From the NCBI GenBank assembly GCA_964517115.1, contig CAZFBE010000004.1, forward strand, positions 40,510 to 53,399: 12,890 nt of DNA, read 5' to 3'. The notes below the pieces were generated by a model. It was not told the DNA's origin. It did not search any database and was given only the letters and a program-made list of their open reading frames with translations. This DNA is from UBA6624 sp964517115 [NCBI: uncultured bacterium]. GTDB lineage: Bacteria; UBP7; UBA6624. Of this stretch, positions 1-6,907 are shown piece by piece; positions within the stretch are counted from its first letter, which is position 1; every line of letters starts with the position of its first letter. Position numbers and translations under genes: made by a program.

Positions 1-2
1 TT

Positions 3-26
3 GACAAAGAGGTAATTTTTAAATGA
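3..26 (+). CDS. possible C-terminal end of an upstream gene
   Basis: The frame starting at base 3 reads DKEVIFK and then stops with TGA at 24-26, directly abutting the stop of the minus-strand gene that ends at 27. If real, this is the tail of a plus-strand gene convergent with it. The tail resembles the DGKVIF ending of the phosphodiesterase at 446-1807, so a paralogue is conceivable. Seven residues cannot prove a gene, and another frame (ending at base 15) is also open. Confidence 0.2.
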   Translation, partial: DKEVIFK

Positions 27-416
27 CTAGTCGTGTATCAGCACTTCTTTAAGATCGTCGCTTATAACTACATTCAGCCCCATGGACTGAGATGCCAAGC
101 CAATAATCTCATAAACTTTCATTTCGACTACAAGTGTGAAATTTTTGTTTAATTCCTCTTTCTTTGATTCCGAGATATCCAAATTTATTTTGAAGCTTGA
201 ACTGGCTTCAATTTTTTGCAAAAGCTCAACTAGCGTGCCATCATGGCTGATTGAGACAAGGTCTTCAAGGTTCCAGAGATTTTCTACCTGGTTGTTGTTT
301 TCTTCAGCTTCTAAATTTGACTTTTGGGGTTCAATTGTTTCATTAAAAACGAAACGTGCAAGCAATATACCTGTTAAAAGTATGCTGAAGACAATTATCC
401 ATTTTTTTTTACTCAC
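27..416 (-). CDS. small membrane-anchored protein with STN/secretin-N-like domain
   Basis: A 129-residue protein. Residues about 6-22 form one hydrophobic segment after a lysine-rich N-terminus, fitting an uncleaved signal anchor or signal peptide. An acidic, Asn/Gln-rich linker (about 30-48) follows. Residues about 58-127 look like the short beta-alpha-beta fold of the STN/secretin-N family: a helix with LVELLQKI, a strand around FKINLD, a strand FTLVVEM, a helix EIIGLASQSMG, then paired strands LNVVI and KEVLI. In known families this fold sits at the N-terminus of secretins and TonB-dependent receptors; here it stands alone, so its partner is unknown. The start is GTG (minus strand, 416-414), chosen because a TAGGA Shine-Dalgarno-like site lies about 7 bases upstream. 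It is divergent from the long plus-strand gene run. The domain call rests on pattern and hydrophobicity only. Confidence 0.6.
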   Translation of the reverse strand: MSKKKWIIVFSILLTGILLARFVFNETIEPQKSNLEAEENNNQVENLWNLEDLVSISHDGTLVELLQKIEASSSFKINLDISESKKEELNKNFTLVVEMKVYEIIGLASQSMGLNVVISDDLKEVLIHD

Positions 417-426
417 GACTTAATCC

Positions 427-432
427 TATAAT
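427..432 (+). promoter_or_regulatory. candidate -10 box for the long plus-strand gene run
   Basis: TATAAT lies 13 bases before the ATG at 446, in the only intergenic gap (417-445) ahead of the run. The position about 17 bases upstream is only a T-run, with no good -35 match. It is placed where a promoter would be expected but remains weak. Confidence 0.3.
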
Positions 433-445
433 CTAAAGTTAGGTT

Positions 446-1807
446 ATGAAGAAAATAGTAATCCTCAGTCTTGATGGCGTTCCCTTGAGCCTTTTGGAAG
501 ATTTTTTAGAGAGAGGTTTAATGCCTGCCTTGAAAAGAAAAATAGAGGAAAGCAAGTCAAAACCTGTTGAAATCAAGTCAGTTCATCCATGCGAATCTGC
601 AACTGCATGGACCAGCTTCATGACGGGAAACAATCCAGGAAAACATAATATTTATGGTTTTATTGACAGGCATGTCGAATCTTCAAAAAAAGGAATGTAT
701 GTTGTGAATTCAAACTACAGAAAGGGTGATAGTTTGTGGAAGACACTTTCGGGCAATGGGTTTAAGCCAATAGTGATAAATGTCCCTTTGAACTACCCTC
801 CAGAAAAACTTGATGGAATTGTTATTGGTGGATTTTTGTCACCCCCTGGGAATTCGGGAATAGTTCATCCAAAGAAACATGAAGCATATTTGAATGAAAT
901 TGGATATAGGCCAGATCCGGACAACAGTTTAGTCAAGGAGGACCTTTCTGCATGGTATGAGGATTTAATTGATACTGAAAACACAAGGGTAAATCTCGCA
1001 AAAAAATATTTCCAGGAAGAATCTTGGGACTTTTTCCACCTCCATGTTATGGGCACGGATAGATTACATCATTTTCTTTGGGAGAAGTGGGAAAGCAACA
1101 AAGGGCCATGGAAAGAAAAATTTGAAAATTTTTATTCACTTATTGACTCACATCTAAAATGGTTTTTTGAAAATGGTGATGATTGTGTTTTTGTGATGCT
1201 TTCAGATCACGGATTTTGCAAAACCTTGCATGAGTTTGATTTAAATTCCTGGCTTTCTGAAAACTCTTGGCTTGACCTAGGGGAAGATTCTTCTTCTTTC
1301 AAGCCCATTGTCCTGCCTGGAAGCAAAGCTTTTTCAATCCTTCCAGGAAGGGTTTATTTGAATCTTGAAGGGAGGGAAGAAGGAGGGTCTGTTTCAAAAG
1401 AAGACTATTTCAGTTTGAGAAGTTCTCTAAGAGATGAAATGTTGAAAATAAAAGACCCATCAGGAAAAAAGGTTTTTAAGGATATATATTTCAGAGAGGA
1501 TATTTATTTTGATGATTTTTCGAAAAATGATTTTTTCTTATCGGCAGAAAAAGATTTTTTTACTCAGTACGATCTTGCTCCAGATTTAATTTGTTTCAAC
1601 AGGGATGGAATAGACCTGAAAGCAAGTTTTGATAATGATTCAGAAATGTTTTACCATTCTCCTATTACCGGGATGCATACTTTTGACAATGCTTTTCTTT
1701 GGGTTTCGGACAAGCAAGCACTAGAGGGATCGATACTTGATGTTGCTCCATCAATATTAAACAGATTTTCTATCAAATCTAAAATGGATGGAAAGGTGAT
1801 ATTTTGA
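446..1807 (+). CDS. alkaline phosphatase superfamily phosphodiesterase/nucleotide pyrophosphatase-like protein
   Basis: A 453-residue protein of the alkaline-phosphatase superfamily (type I phosphodiesterase/NPP-like, PF01663 type), expected to hydrolyse phosphodiester or phosphomonoester bonds with two bound metal ions. The full metal-ligand set is visible: D10 in LSLDG, the presumed nucleophile S51 in SATAWTSFMTG (followed by NPGKHNIYGF), D205 and H209 in GTDRLHHF, D254-H255 in LSDHG, and H411 in GMHTF. S51 aligns with the nucleophilic Thr of NPP enzymes, so a Ser nucleophile is inferred. There is no signal peptide or membrane segment, so it is probably cytoplasmic. The start is ATG with AGGTT just upstream. 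Its TGA overlaps the TTG start of lepA, so the two are likely translationally coupled. The substrate cannot be read from sequence; relatives act on nucleotides, lipid head groups or phosphonates. Confidence 0.85.
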   Translation: MKKIVILSLDGVPLSLLEDFLERGLMPALKRKIEESKSKPVEIKSVHPCESATAWTSFMTGNNPGKHNIYGFIDRHVESSKKGMYVVNSNYRKGDSLWKTLSGNGFKPIVINVPLNYPPEKLDGIVIGGFLSPPGNSGIVHPKKHEAYLNEIGYRPDPDNSLVKEDLSAWYEDLIDTENTRVNLAKKYFQEESWDFFHLHVMGTDRLHHFLWEKWESNKGPWKEKFENFYSLIDSHLKWFFENGDDCVFVMLSDHGFCKTLHEFDLNSWLSENSWLDLGEDSSSFKPIVLPGSKAFSILPGRVYLNLEGREEGGSVSKEDYFSLRSSLRDEMLKIKDPSGKKVFKDIYFREDIYFDDFSKNDFFLSAEKDFFTQYDLAPDLICFNRDGIDLKASFDNDSEMFYHSPITGMHTFDNAFLWVSDKQALEGSILDVAPSILNRFSIKSKMDGKVIF

Positions 1808-3588
1808 TTCAAGGCATAAGAAATTTCGCTATAGTTGCGCATGTGGATCATGGCAAGTCAACACTTGCTGATCGTATTCTCGAAATGACAGGCACTGTTG
1901 ACTCTAGAGCTATGAGAAATCAGTTTTTGGACAAAATGGACATAGAGAGAGAAAGGGGCATAACGATAAAAAGCCAAACTGTAACTGTTTTCCATAAGCA
2001 TGATGGGGAGGAGTTTCAATTGAACCTTATAGACACTCCGGGGCATGTTGATTTTACATATGAAGTCTCGAGAGCGCTTGCTGCTTGTGAGGGCGTTGTT
2101 CTACTTGTAGATGCTTCTCAGGGAATAGAAGCACAGACTGTTGCTCATTTTGAACATGCAAAAAAGCTGAATTTAAAAATAATACCATGTTTAAACAAGT
2201 GCGATTTGCCAAATCTTGATATGAATGATGCAATAATCAGCGCTGCTGACTACCTCGATGTTGACCCTGATGACATTATGCAAATTAGTGCAAAAAGTGG
2301 AGAAGGTGTTGAAGCTCTTTTGGGGCAAATAATCGAAAAGGTCCCTTCTCCAAAAAGTCATTCAGAACATTTTAGGGGTTTGGTTTTTGATTCTGAATAT
2401 GACAGTTATCGTGGGGTTATAGCTCACATAAGGATTATTGATGGATCTGTTACTAAAAATGAGAGGTTGAATTTGTTAGGAACAAATACAAATCTAGATG
2501 CCTTGGAAATTGGTTATTTCAGAGAGTCAAAAGTTCCAAAAGACAAATTGTCTTCAGGTGAAGTTGGATACATTGTTACGAATTTAAAAAACATTAGCGA
2601 GTGTAGGGTCGGCGATACGGTTTCTTTGAGAAAAGATTCAGACGCCGTAAAGCCTCTATCTGGCTACGAACCTGCAAAACAAATGGTTTTTTCGAGTTTT
2701 TATCCGGTTGAAGGGAAGGATTTTGAGAAATTAAGAAATAGTGTTGAGAAGTTGTCTTTAAACGACTCTTCAATTACATGGGATGTTGAAAACAGTCCTT
2801 CTTTCGGTTTTGGATTAAGGATGGGGTTTTTGGGACCCTTGCACAAGGAGGTAATTCAAGAGAGGATAGAGAGGGAGTTTGATTTGGATATCATCTCCAC
2901 AGCACCTACCGTTTCTTACAAAGTCGTGACTTCTGATAATAATTCTCACTACATAAAAAGAATAAAAGATATCCCTTATGACAAAAACATAACTGAATGG
3001 ATGGAACCTGTAGTGAATGCTACTATTTCTTTTCCAGATAATTATTTAGGAAAGGTTATGGATCTGGTTCAGAAAAAAAGAGGCTCTTACGTAGCTATGG
3101 AAAACAATGGGTCTAGAATTTTTGCAAAATATGAAATCCCCTTGGCCGAGGTTGTAAATAACTTTTTTTCAAATTTAAAATCTTCTACACAGGGTTATGC
3201 GGGCTTGGATTACAAGTTTTCAGGATGGAGAAAATCAGATTTACAGGTTGTTGAGATAAATGTTGCAGGAAATTCTGTTGAAGCTCTCGGAAACATAATC
3301 CCAAGAGATCAAGTTTATTCTTTTTCCAGGTCCTTAGTGGACAAACTTGCAAAAGAGATACCAAGGCATCAATTCAAGGTTCCCGTGCAGGCTTTTTCAG
3401 GCGGAAGGGTTGTTGCAGCTAAAACAATACCTCCATACAGAAAAGATGTTATAGCAAAATGCTATGGAGGAGATATTACGAGAAAACGAAAACTTCTTGA
3501 AAAGCAGAAAGAGGGTAAAAAAAGACTGAAACAGGTTGGAACTGTTGCCATCCCTCAGTCCGCATTGCTTTCTATTTTGGATTTATGA
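1804..3588 (+). CDS. lepA: elongation factor 4 (LepA), ribosome-associated GTPase
   Basis: EF4/LepA, a translational GTPase that binds the ribosome and influences back-translocation or ribosome assembly. At 594 residues it has the usual length. G-motifs: AHVDHGKS (12-19), switch I with RERGITIK (49-56), DTPGH (77-81, with the catalytic-type H81), NKCD (131-134) and SAKSG (162-166). The LepA-specific C-terminus is clear: YGGDITRKRK (554-563) followed by EKQKEGKKRLK. The start is TTG, overlapping the stop of the preceding gene; it gives the family-typical MIQGIRNFAIVAH opening and has an AGGTGA site about 5 bases upstream. Oddities: P345 in GFLGPLH, where familiar LepA proteins have Leu or Met, and AAKTIPPYRKDV near 538-549, where IARE..x.RKDV is usual. 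It overlaps truB by ATGA. Confidence 0.97.
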   Translation: MIQGIRNFAIVAHVDHGKSTLADRILEMTGTVDSRAMRNQFLDKMDIERERGITIKSQTVTVFHKHDGEEFQLNLIDTPGHVDFTYEVSRALAACEGVVLLVDASQGIEAQTVAHFEHAKKLNLKIIPCLNKCDLPNLDMNDAIISAADYLDVDPDDIMQISAKSGEGVEALLGQIIEKVPSPKSHSEHFRGLVFDSEYDSYRGVIAHIRIIDGSVTKNERLNLLGTNTNLDALEIGYFRESKVPKDKLSSGEVGYIVTNLKNISECRVGDTVSLRKDSDAVKPLSGYEPAKQMVFSSFYPVEGKDFEKLRNSVEKLSLNDSSITWDVENSPSFGFGLRMGFLGPLHKEVIQERIEREFDLDIISTAPTVSYKVVTSDNNSHYIKRIKDIPYDKNITEWMEPVVNATISFPDNYLGKVMDLVQKKRGSYVAMENNGSRIFAKYEIPLAEVVNNFFSNLKSSTQGYAGLDYKFSGWRKSDLQVVEINVAGNSVEALGNIIPRDQVYSFSRSLVDKLAKEIPRHQFKVPVQAFSGGRVVAAKTIPPYRKDVIAKCYGGDITRKRKLLEKQKEGKKRLKQVGTVAIPQSALLSILDL

Positions 3589-4274
3589 GATCCGGATTTT
3601 TGTTAGTAGATAAGCCAAAAAAATATACTAGCCACGATGTTGTTGTAAGGGTAAGAAAGAAAATAGGTATAAGAAAAGTTGGGCATTGTGGAACTTTGGA
3701 CCCCTCCGTAACAGGGCTTTTGGTACTGGCGATAGGAAGGGAAGCAACTAAGTTAAGTTCTTTTATTTCAGATGCCAAAAAGGGTTATCTTGGGAAGGGG
3801 AAACTTGGTATCGTAACTCCAAGCCAGGACCTAGAAACATCTCCTATTTCTGAAATGCTTGTGGAAGATTTTGAACTTAAGGATTTGATTGATTGTGCAA
3901 GGAAATTCGAAGGTTCTATTTTCCAAAAGCCACCAATGTTTTCAGCTGTGAAGAAAGACGGAACTCCGCTCTATAAGCTTGCCAGGAGAGGCTTGAATGT
4001 AGACAGGGAGGAGAAATGGAGGTATGTTCATTTTTTTCAAATTAAAAATTTAGATATGCCTTATTTTGGATTCGAGACAGAGGTATCTAAAGGAACTTAC
4101 GTAAGAACCTTGGTCCATGATATTGGACAAAGTCTTGGCTGCGGGGCAGCTTTGGCTGATTTAAGGAGAACGCAATGTGGGCGTTTTCATGTAGAAAATT
4201 CTTACACTCTAGACTCTTTGATTAATTCAGAAATGGAAAAAATAGAATCTTTAATCATTCCAGCTGAATGCTAA
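3585..4274 (+). CDS. truB: tRNA pseudouridine(55) synthase TruB, short form
   Basis: Converts U55 of the tRNA T-loop to pseudouridine. Visible motifs: GHCGTLDPSVTG with catalytic D39, KKGY with Y68, KPPMFSAVKKDG (115-126), and SKGTYVRTLVHDIG (168-181) with Y172 and R174, then GCGAALADLRRTQCG. At 229 residues it is shorter than the roughly 300 of E. coli-type TruB. It ends at IIPAEC, just where the catalytic domain ends, so the C-terminal PUA/TruB_C domain is missing. The reading frame is clean up to its stop, so this looks like a natural short form and not a frameshift. The ATG overlaps the lepA TGA (ATGA), implying coupled translation. The lepA-truB pairing puts two translation-related genes together. 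Confidence 0.95.
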   Translation: MRSGFLLVDKPKKYTSHDVVVRVRKKIGIRKVGHCGTLDPSVTGLLVLAIGREATKLSSFISDAKKGYLGKGKLGIVTPSQDLETSPISEMLVEDFELKDLIDCARKFEGSIFQKPPMFSAVKKDGTPLYKLARRGLNVDREEKWRYVHFFQIKNLDMPYFGFETEVSKGTYVRTLVHDIGQSLGCGAALADLRRTQCGRFHVENSYTLDSLINSEMEKIESLIIPAEC

Positions 4275-4299
4275 TCTTTGTTTAAGATGTAATATATAC

Positions 4300-5274
4300 A
4301 TGATGAAGATCTTTAAGCTTTTTCTTTTGCTTTTTGTTTTTAGCTCTTGTGCAAAAACAGTTACTGGAGCACAGGCTAATATCACTTTGATAGATATAGA
4401 GATGGCTTTTAGGGGGAATGTTAATCCTTACAATTATTTTTATTATTTCATTTTCATGCTGGAGGAAAGTGTTGAGAAGGTAAAAAATCCCGCACTCTCT
4501 GGGGAAAACATACTTGTTTTAAAAAAGAGCGATGGTAGTGATTTTGATTGTTCCAATGATGATTGCACAGAAATGCTTGCCAACCTCCCCGTAAAGATAA
4601 CTCATCCCAGCATAATTGACTTTACATCTGTTATTTCCGACATGGATGTTTTGTCTTCCACGATTACGTTGGAGGATTCTTTTCCAGAAGACATACCTGT
4701 TGATTCTCTTGTTCATCTGGGGCTTGGAGACAGCCTTGCTCCAGCAGCAAGCGTTTTGCCTCCGAACAGAGGAGAGTATTGGACAAGGTATCTTTTATAC
4801 ACCTCAGATATAGACCTTACTGGAAACCAGCCGAGATTTCTTCATGGTGTTGGTGGAAAGAGGGTAGAGGGAAGTGAGGAGGTTAATTACATATACCAAC
4901 CTCCTCAAGAATTAGATTTTTTAACAGACTGGTACCAGTCAGCTGAGATTTTCGGTTTTGATCATTATGAAGCAGAGAGCATTTCTTCAAATGCCATTAG
5001 ATTCACCTTGAGGTTGGAAGAATGGATTGGCAGTGTCGACACTTTTAAATTTCAAGTATTAGTGACATCTGGTGGAGGGGTTGATTTCATAACAAACGAA
5101 CTTGGAAATGAAACGGGTTTTAATGTTGATTGGCTGGATCCTTATCTGATAGAGCTTCCTTCTCCCCTTGTTGAAGGTTTTGAATACAGTGAGGATTTGC
5201 AAGGTTTGGAAAACTCCTACGACACAACTCAACCTTCTGCAGATTTGATCTGGTGGAGGATTTACGTTAGATGA
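4300..5274 (+). CDS. lipoprotein of unknown function
   Basis: A 324-residue exported protein. It opens with a hydrophobic signal (residues 5-14) and a lipobox-like FSSC with C17 as the likely lipidated cysteine. The mature part is acidic and rich in aromatic residues (for example NPYNYFYYF at 42-50 and YWTRYLLY further on), predicted mostly beta. Apart from C17, the only cysteines I see are C84 and C89 (CSNDDC), which could form a disulfide. I do not recognise the family. The start could be 4300 or the adjacent ATG at 4303; neither has a clear Shine-Dalgarno site, which is unusual for this cluster, and the sequence just upstream (TAATATATAC) is very AT-rich. It lies 25 bases after truB and overlaps the next gene by ATGA, so the two are probably made together. 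Confidence 0.75.
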   Translation: MMKIFKLFLLLFVFSSCAKTVTGAQANITLIDIEMAFRGNVNPYNYFYYFIFMLEESVEKVKNPALSGENILVLKKSDGSDFDCSNDDCTEMLANLPVKITHPSIIDFTSVISDMDVLSSTITLEDSFPEDIPVDSLVHLGLGDSLAPAASVLPPNRGEYWTRYLLYTSDIDLTGNQPRFLHGVGGKRVEGSEEVNYIYQPPQELDFLTDWYQSAEIFGFDHYEAESISSNAIRFTLRLEEWIGSVDTFKFQVLVTSGGGVDFITNELGNETGFNVDWLDPYLIELPSPLVEGFEYSEDLQGLENSYDTTQPSADLIWWRIYVR

Positions 5275-5984
5275 AGAATTTTTTTACTGACTGGTTGACT
5301 TTTACTTTCATCATTGCTGTTGTTTGGTTTGGAGGACGTGGTATGGGCTATATAAACCTTGACAAGACATTTGAAGAGCAGGTCAGGGTCGCAGCTATGG
5401 CAGAAATAGAGCCTGAGCAAATAGAGATTTTAAAAATTGAAGGGATGAGCCAAAGTCCCCCTACATTAAATGCTTTTGAACTAAAGGCACCCACTGCACG
5501 GTTGGGAAGGTTGAAAATTAGAAATTTGCACATAGATATCAAGGAGATGGATTTCAAGAAAGGAGAATTAGATATTGAAAATTATTCAATTGATAAGCTG
5601 GTTCCAAAAAATGCAAAAAATGGGAAGATATCTTTTCAGTTATTTTGGGAAGATCTTGAGGAGAGCATTGCAAAAATAATAAGAAACTCAATTCCAAAGA
5701 TTTTTTTAGATAAAGAAATAAAGCTTATCAATATATCTGGCCAATTACAGTTGGTTTTTGGAGATGGTCCTGATTCAGAGATGATTCCTGCAGAGTTGAT
5801 AATTGAAAAAGAGGGTCTTATAAGATTCAAGATCTATCCAAGCAATTGGCTTTTGAAAGAATTTCCTGAAGGTTTTAAGGATCAGGTTTTAGCTGAGATG
5901 CCTGGCTACAAAGGCCTAGACTGGAAATGGGTTCAAGAGTATTCCGAGGAATCAATAGATTTCTCTGGAAGCATTGCTGAATAG
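5271..5984 (+). CDS. membrane-anchored protein, possibly LmeA/DUF2993-like
   Basis: A 237-residue protein with one N-terminal hydrophobic segment (about residues 8-22, ending near WFGGRG), then a soluble part without cysteines. The order of elements resembles the DUF2993/LmeA fold: a helix with QVRVAAMAE, alternating strands through TARLGRLKIRNLHIDIKEM, a helix with LEESIAKIIRNSIPK, then strands LINISGQLQLVFG and AELIIEKEGLIRFKIYPS. LmeA proteins bind phospholipid and act in cell-envelope lipid metabolism in actinobacteria. Similarity here is at the level of pattern, so the assignment is tentative; an unrelated beta-rich lipid-binding fold is also possible. The start overlaps the stop of the upstream lipoprotein (ATGA), arguing that the two act together at the envelope. 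Confidence 0.6.
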   Translation: MKNFFTDWLTFTFIIAVVWFGGRGMGYINLDKTFEEQVRVAAMAEIEPEQIEILKIEGMSQSPPTLNAFELKAPTARLGRLKIRNLHIDIKEMDFKKGELDIENYSIDKLVPKNAKNGKISFQLFWEDLEESIAKIIRNSIPKIFLDKEIKLINISGQLQLVFGDGPDSEMIPAELIIEKEGLIRFKIYPSNWLLKEFPEGFKDQVLAEMPGYKGLDWKWVQEYSEESIDFSGSIAE

Positions 5985-5997
5985 ATTTTAGGAAATT

Positions 5998-6453
5998 ATG
6001 AAAATTCAAGATTATGGATCCTGTCCGTCAGATGATATTTTGACAGAATATCTTCATGGTTTTGTGTCTAGTTTTAAAAAATGGCAGCGAAAAAAAATAA
6101 TTTCAACAAAGATTGACTATGTTTTAGGTTTCTCCCATCAAGCTTTTTCATTCCTTTTTAAAGTAAAGAATGATTTGCTCAAAAAGGATAGGGTGCTTGT
6201 AGAAAAGAGCTTGGCTTATTTCTTCTGGCCAAATGATTTAATTTTAGACTCTCTTGGTCCAATTGGATTCACAGATGATACTTTCCTTTTGTGTTTTGTA
6301 ATTTTTCTAGTAAGCAAAAGAAACAAAACAAAGATTTCAATCAATCTTAAATCTTGTGAAAGGATTATTGAAGAAGCTCCTTCTTACTTGGGAGAAGGCG
6401 TTCAGAAACAGCTCAAAGAACATGCTTTTCAATGGAGCAAAGAAACACAATAG
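5998..6453 (+). CDS. DUF1232 (YkvA-like) membrane-associated protein
   Basis: A 151-residue protein. Residues about 66-106 match the DUF1232 pattern: a helix leading into LAYFFWPNDLILDSLGPIGFTDD, then a hydrophobic stretch FLLCFVIFLVS. The family hallmark is L.YL.sP.DLIPD..P..G..DD; here WPNDLILD and GFTDD fit it. DUF1232 proteins are small and poorly characterised, with the motif in or near the membrane. The basic N-terminal half (FKKWQRKK) is likely cytoplasmic. The start is ATG at 5998 with AGGA about 4 bases upstream. It lies 13 bases after the preceding gene and 13 before yqeY. No specific function can be assigned. Confidence 0.7.
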   Translation: MKIQDYGSCPSDDILTEYLHGFVSSFKKWQRKKIISTKIDYVLGFSHQAFSFLFKVKNDLLKKDRVLVEKSLAYFFWPNDLILDSLGPIGFTDDTFLLCFVIFLVSKRNKTKISINLKSCERIIEEAPSYLGEGVQKQLKEHAFQWSKETQ

Positions 6454-6466
6454 AATAGTAAGGTTT

Positions 6467-6907
6467 ATGTCTAACACACAGAAAAGAATCGAAGAGCTGT
6501 TTAAGTCAGCACGATTGAAAAAAGATTATTTTGAAATTGAGACTTTTAATATGTTGAGAGCTCAAATTAAAAATGCAAGGATTGAAAAGATGGAAGACCT
6601 TGTTGAGGAAGATGTTTTGAAGGTCGTTAAAAGAGAATGCAAGCAGTTAAATGAATCCATGGAAGCTTTCAAGGTAAGCGGTTCTGAAAGTGGCTACAGG
6701 GAGTCTCAGGAAAGATACAAACTTATTGAGCCCCTGCTTCCTGAAGAGGTTAGCGAAGATCAGATTCTTGCAATTGTTGACGAGGTCCTTTCTTCTGTTG
6801 AGGATAGGAGTAATTTTGGCCCAATAATGGGACAGGTTATGTCTAGGCTAAAAGGGCAGAATGTGGATGGCAAAAAAGTCAGAGAGGCTCTTCAAAGGAG
6901 AATTTAA
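6467..6907 (+). CDS. yqeY: GatB/YqeY domain-containing protein
   Basis: A 146-residue protein of the YqeY family, related to the C-terminal tRNA-binding domain of GatB, the amidotransferase that makes Gln-tRNA and Asn-tRNA. Recognisable parts: a helix with FNMLRAQIKNARIEK (27-41), VKRECKQLNESMEAFK (54-69), IEPLLPEEVSEDQILAIVDE (87-106) and the C-terminal GQVMSRLKGQNVDGKKVREAL. Length is typical for the family (about 148). The ATG at 6467 was chosen, not the in-frame ATG at 6356: it is preceded by AAGG, gives the normal family N-terminus, and the upstream extension lies entirely inside the DUF1232 gene in another frame. Its TAA overlaps the next ATG (TAATG). The precise role of stand-alone YqeY is not settled. 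Confidence 0.93.
   Translation: MSNTQKRIEELFKSARLKKDYFEIETFNMLRAQIKNARIEKMEDLVEEDVLKVVKRECKQLNESMEAFKVSGSESGYRESQERYKLIEPLLPEEVSEDQILAIVDEVLSSVEDRSNFGPIMGQVMSRLKGQNVDGKKVREALQRRI

Noticed and set aside
136-423. 95-residue plus-strand reading frame opposite the STN-like gene
   Set aside because: Ser/Phe-rich composition typical of an antisense shadow; no start signal; the minus-strand gene has a better start, anchor and domain pattern.
4275-4299. Promoter for the unknown lipoprotein gene (TAATAT at 4290)
   Set aside because: No -35 match at 16-18 bases; transcription would start at about the ATG. An internal promoter is not excluded but not supported.
6356-6466. Longer yqeY starting at the in-frame ATG at 6356
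   Set aside because: The extra 37 residues lie wholly within the DUF1232 gene in another frame and do not fit the YqeY family; the ATG at 6467 has a ribosome-binding site and gives normal length.
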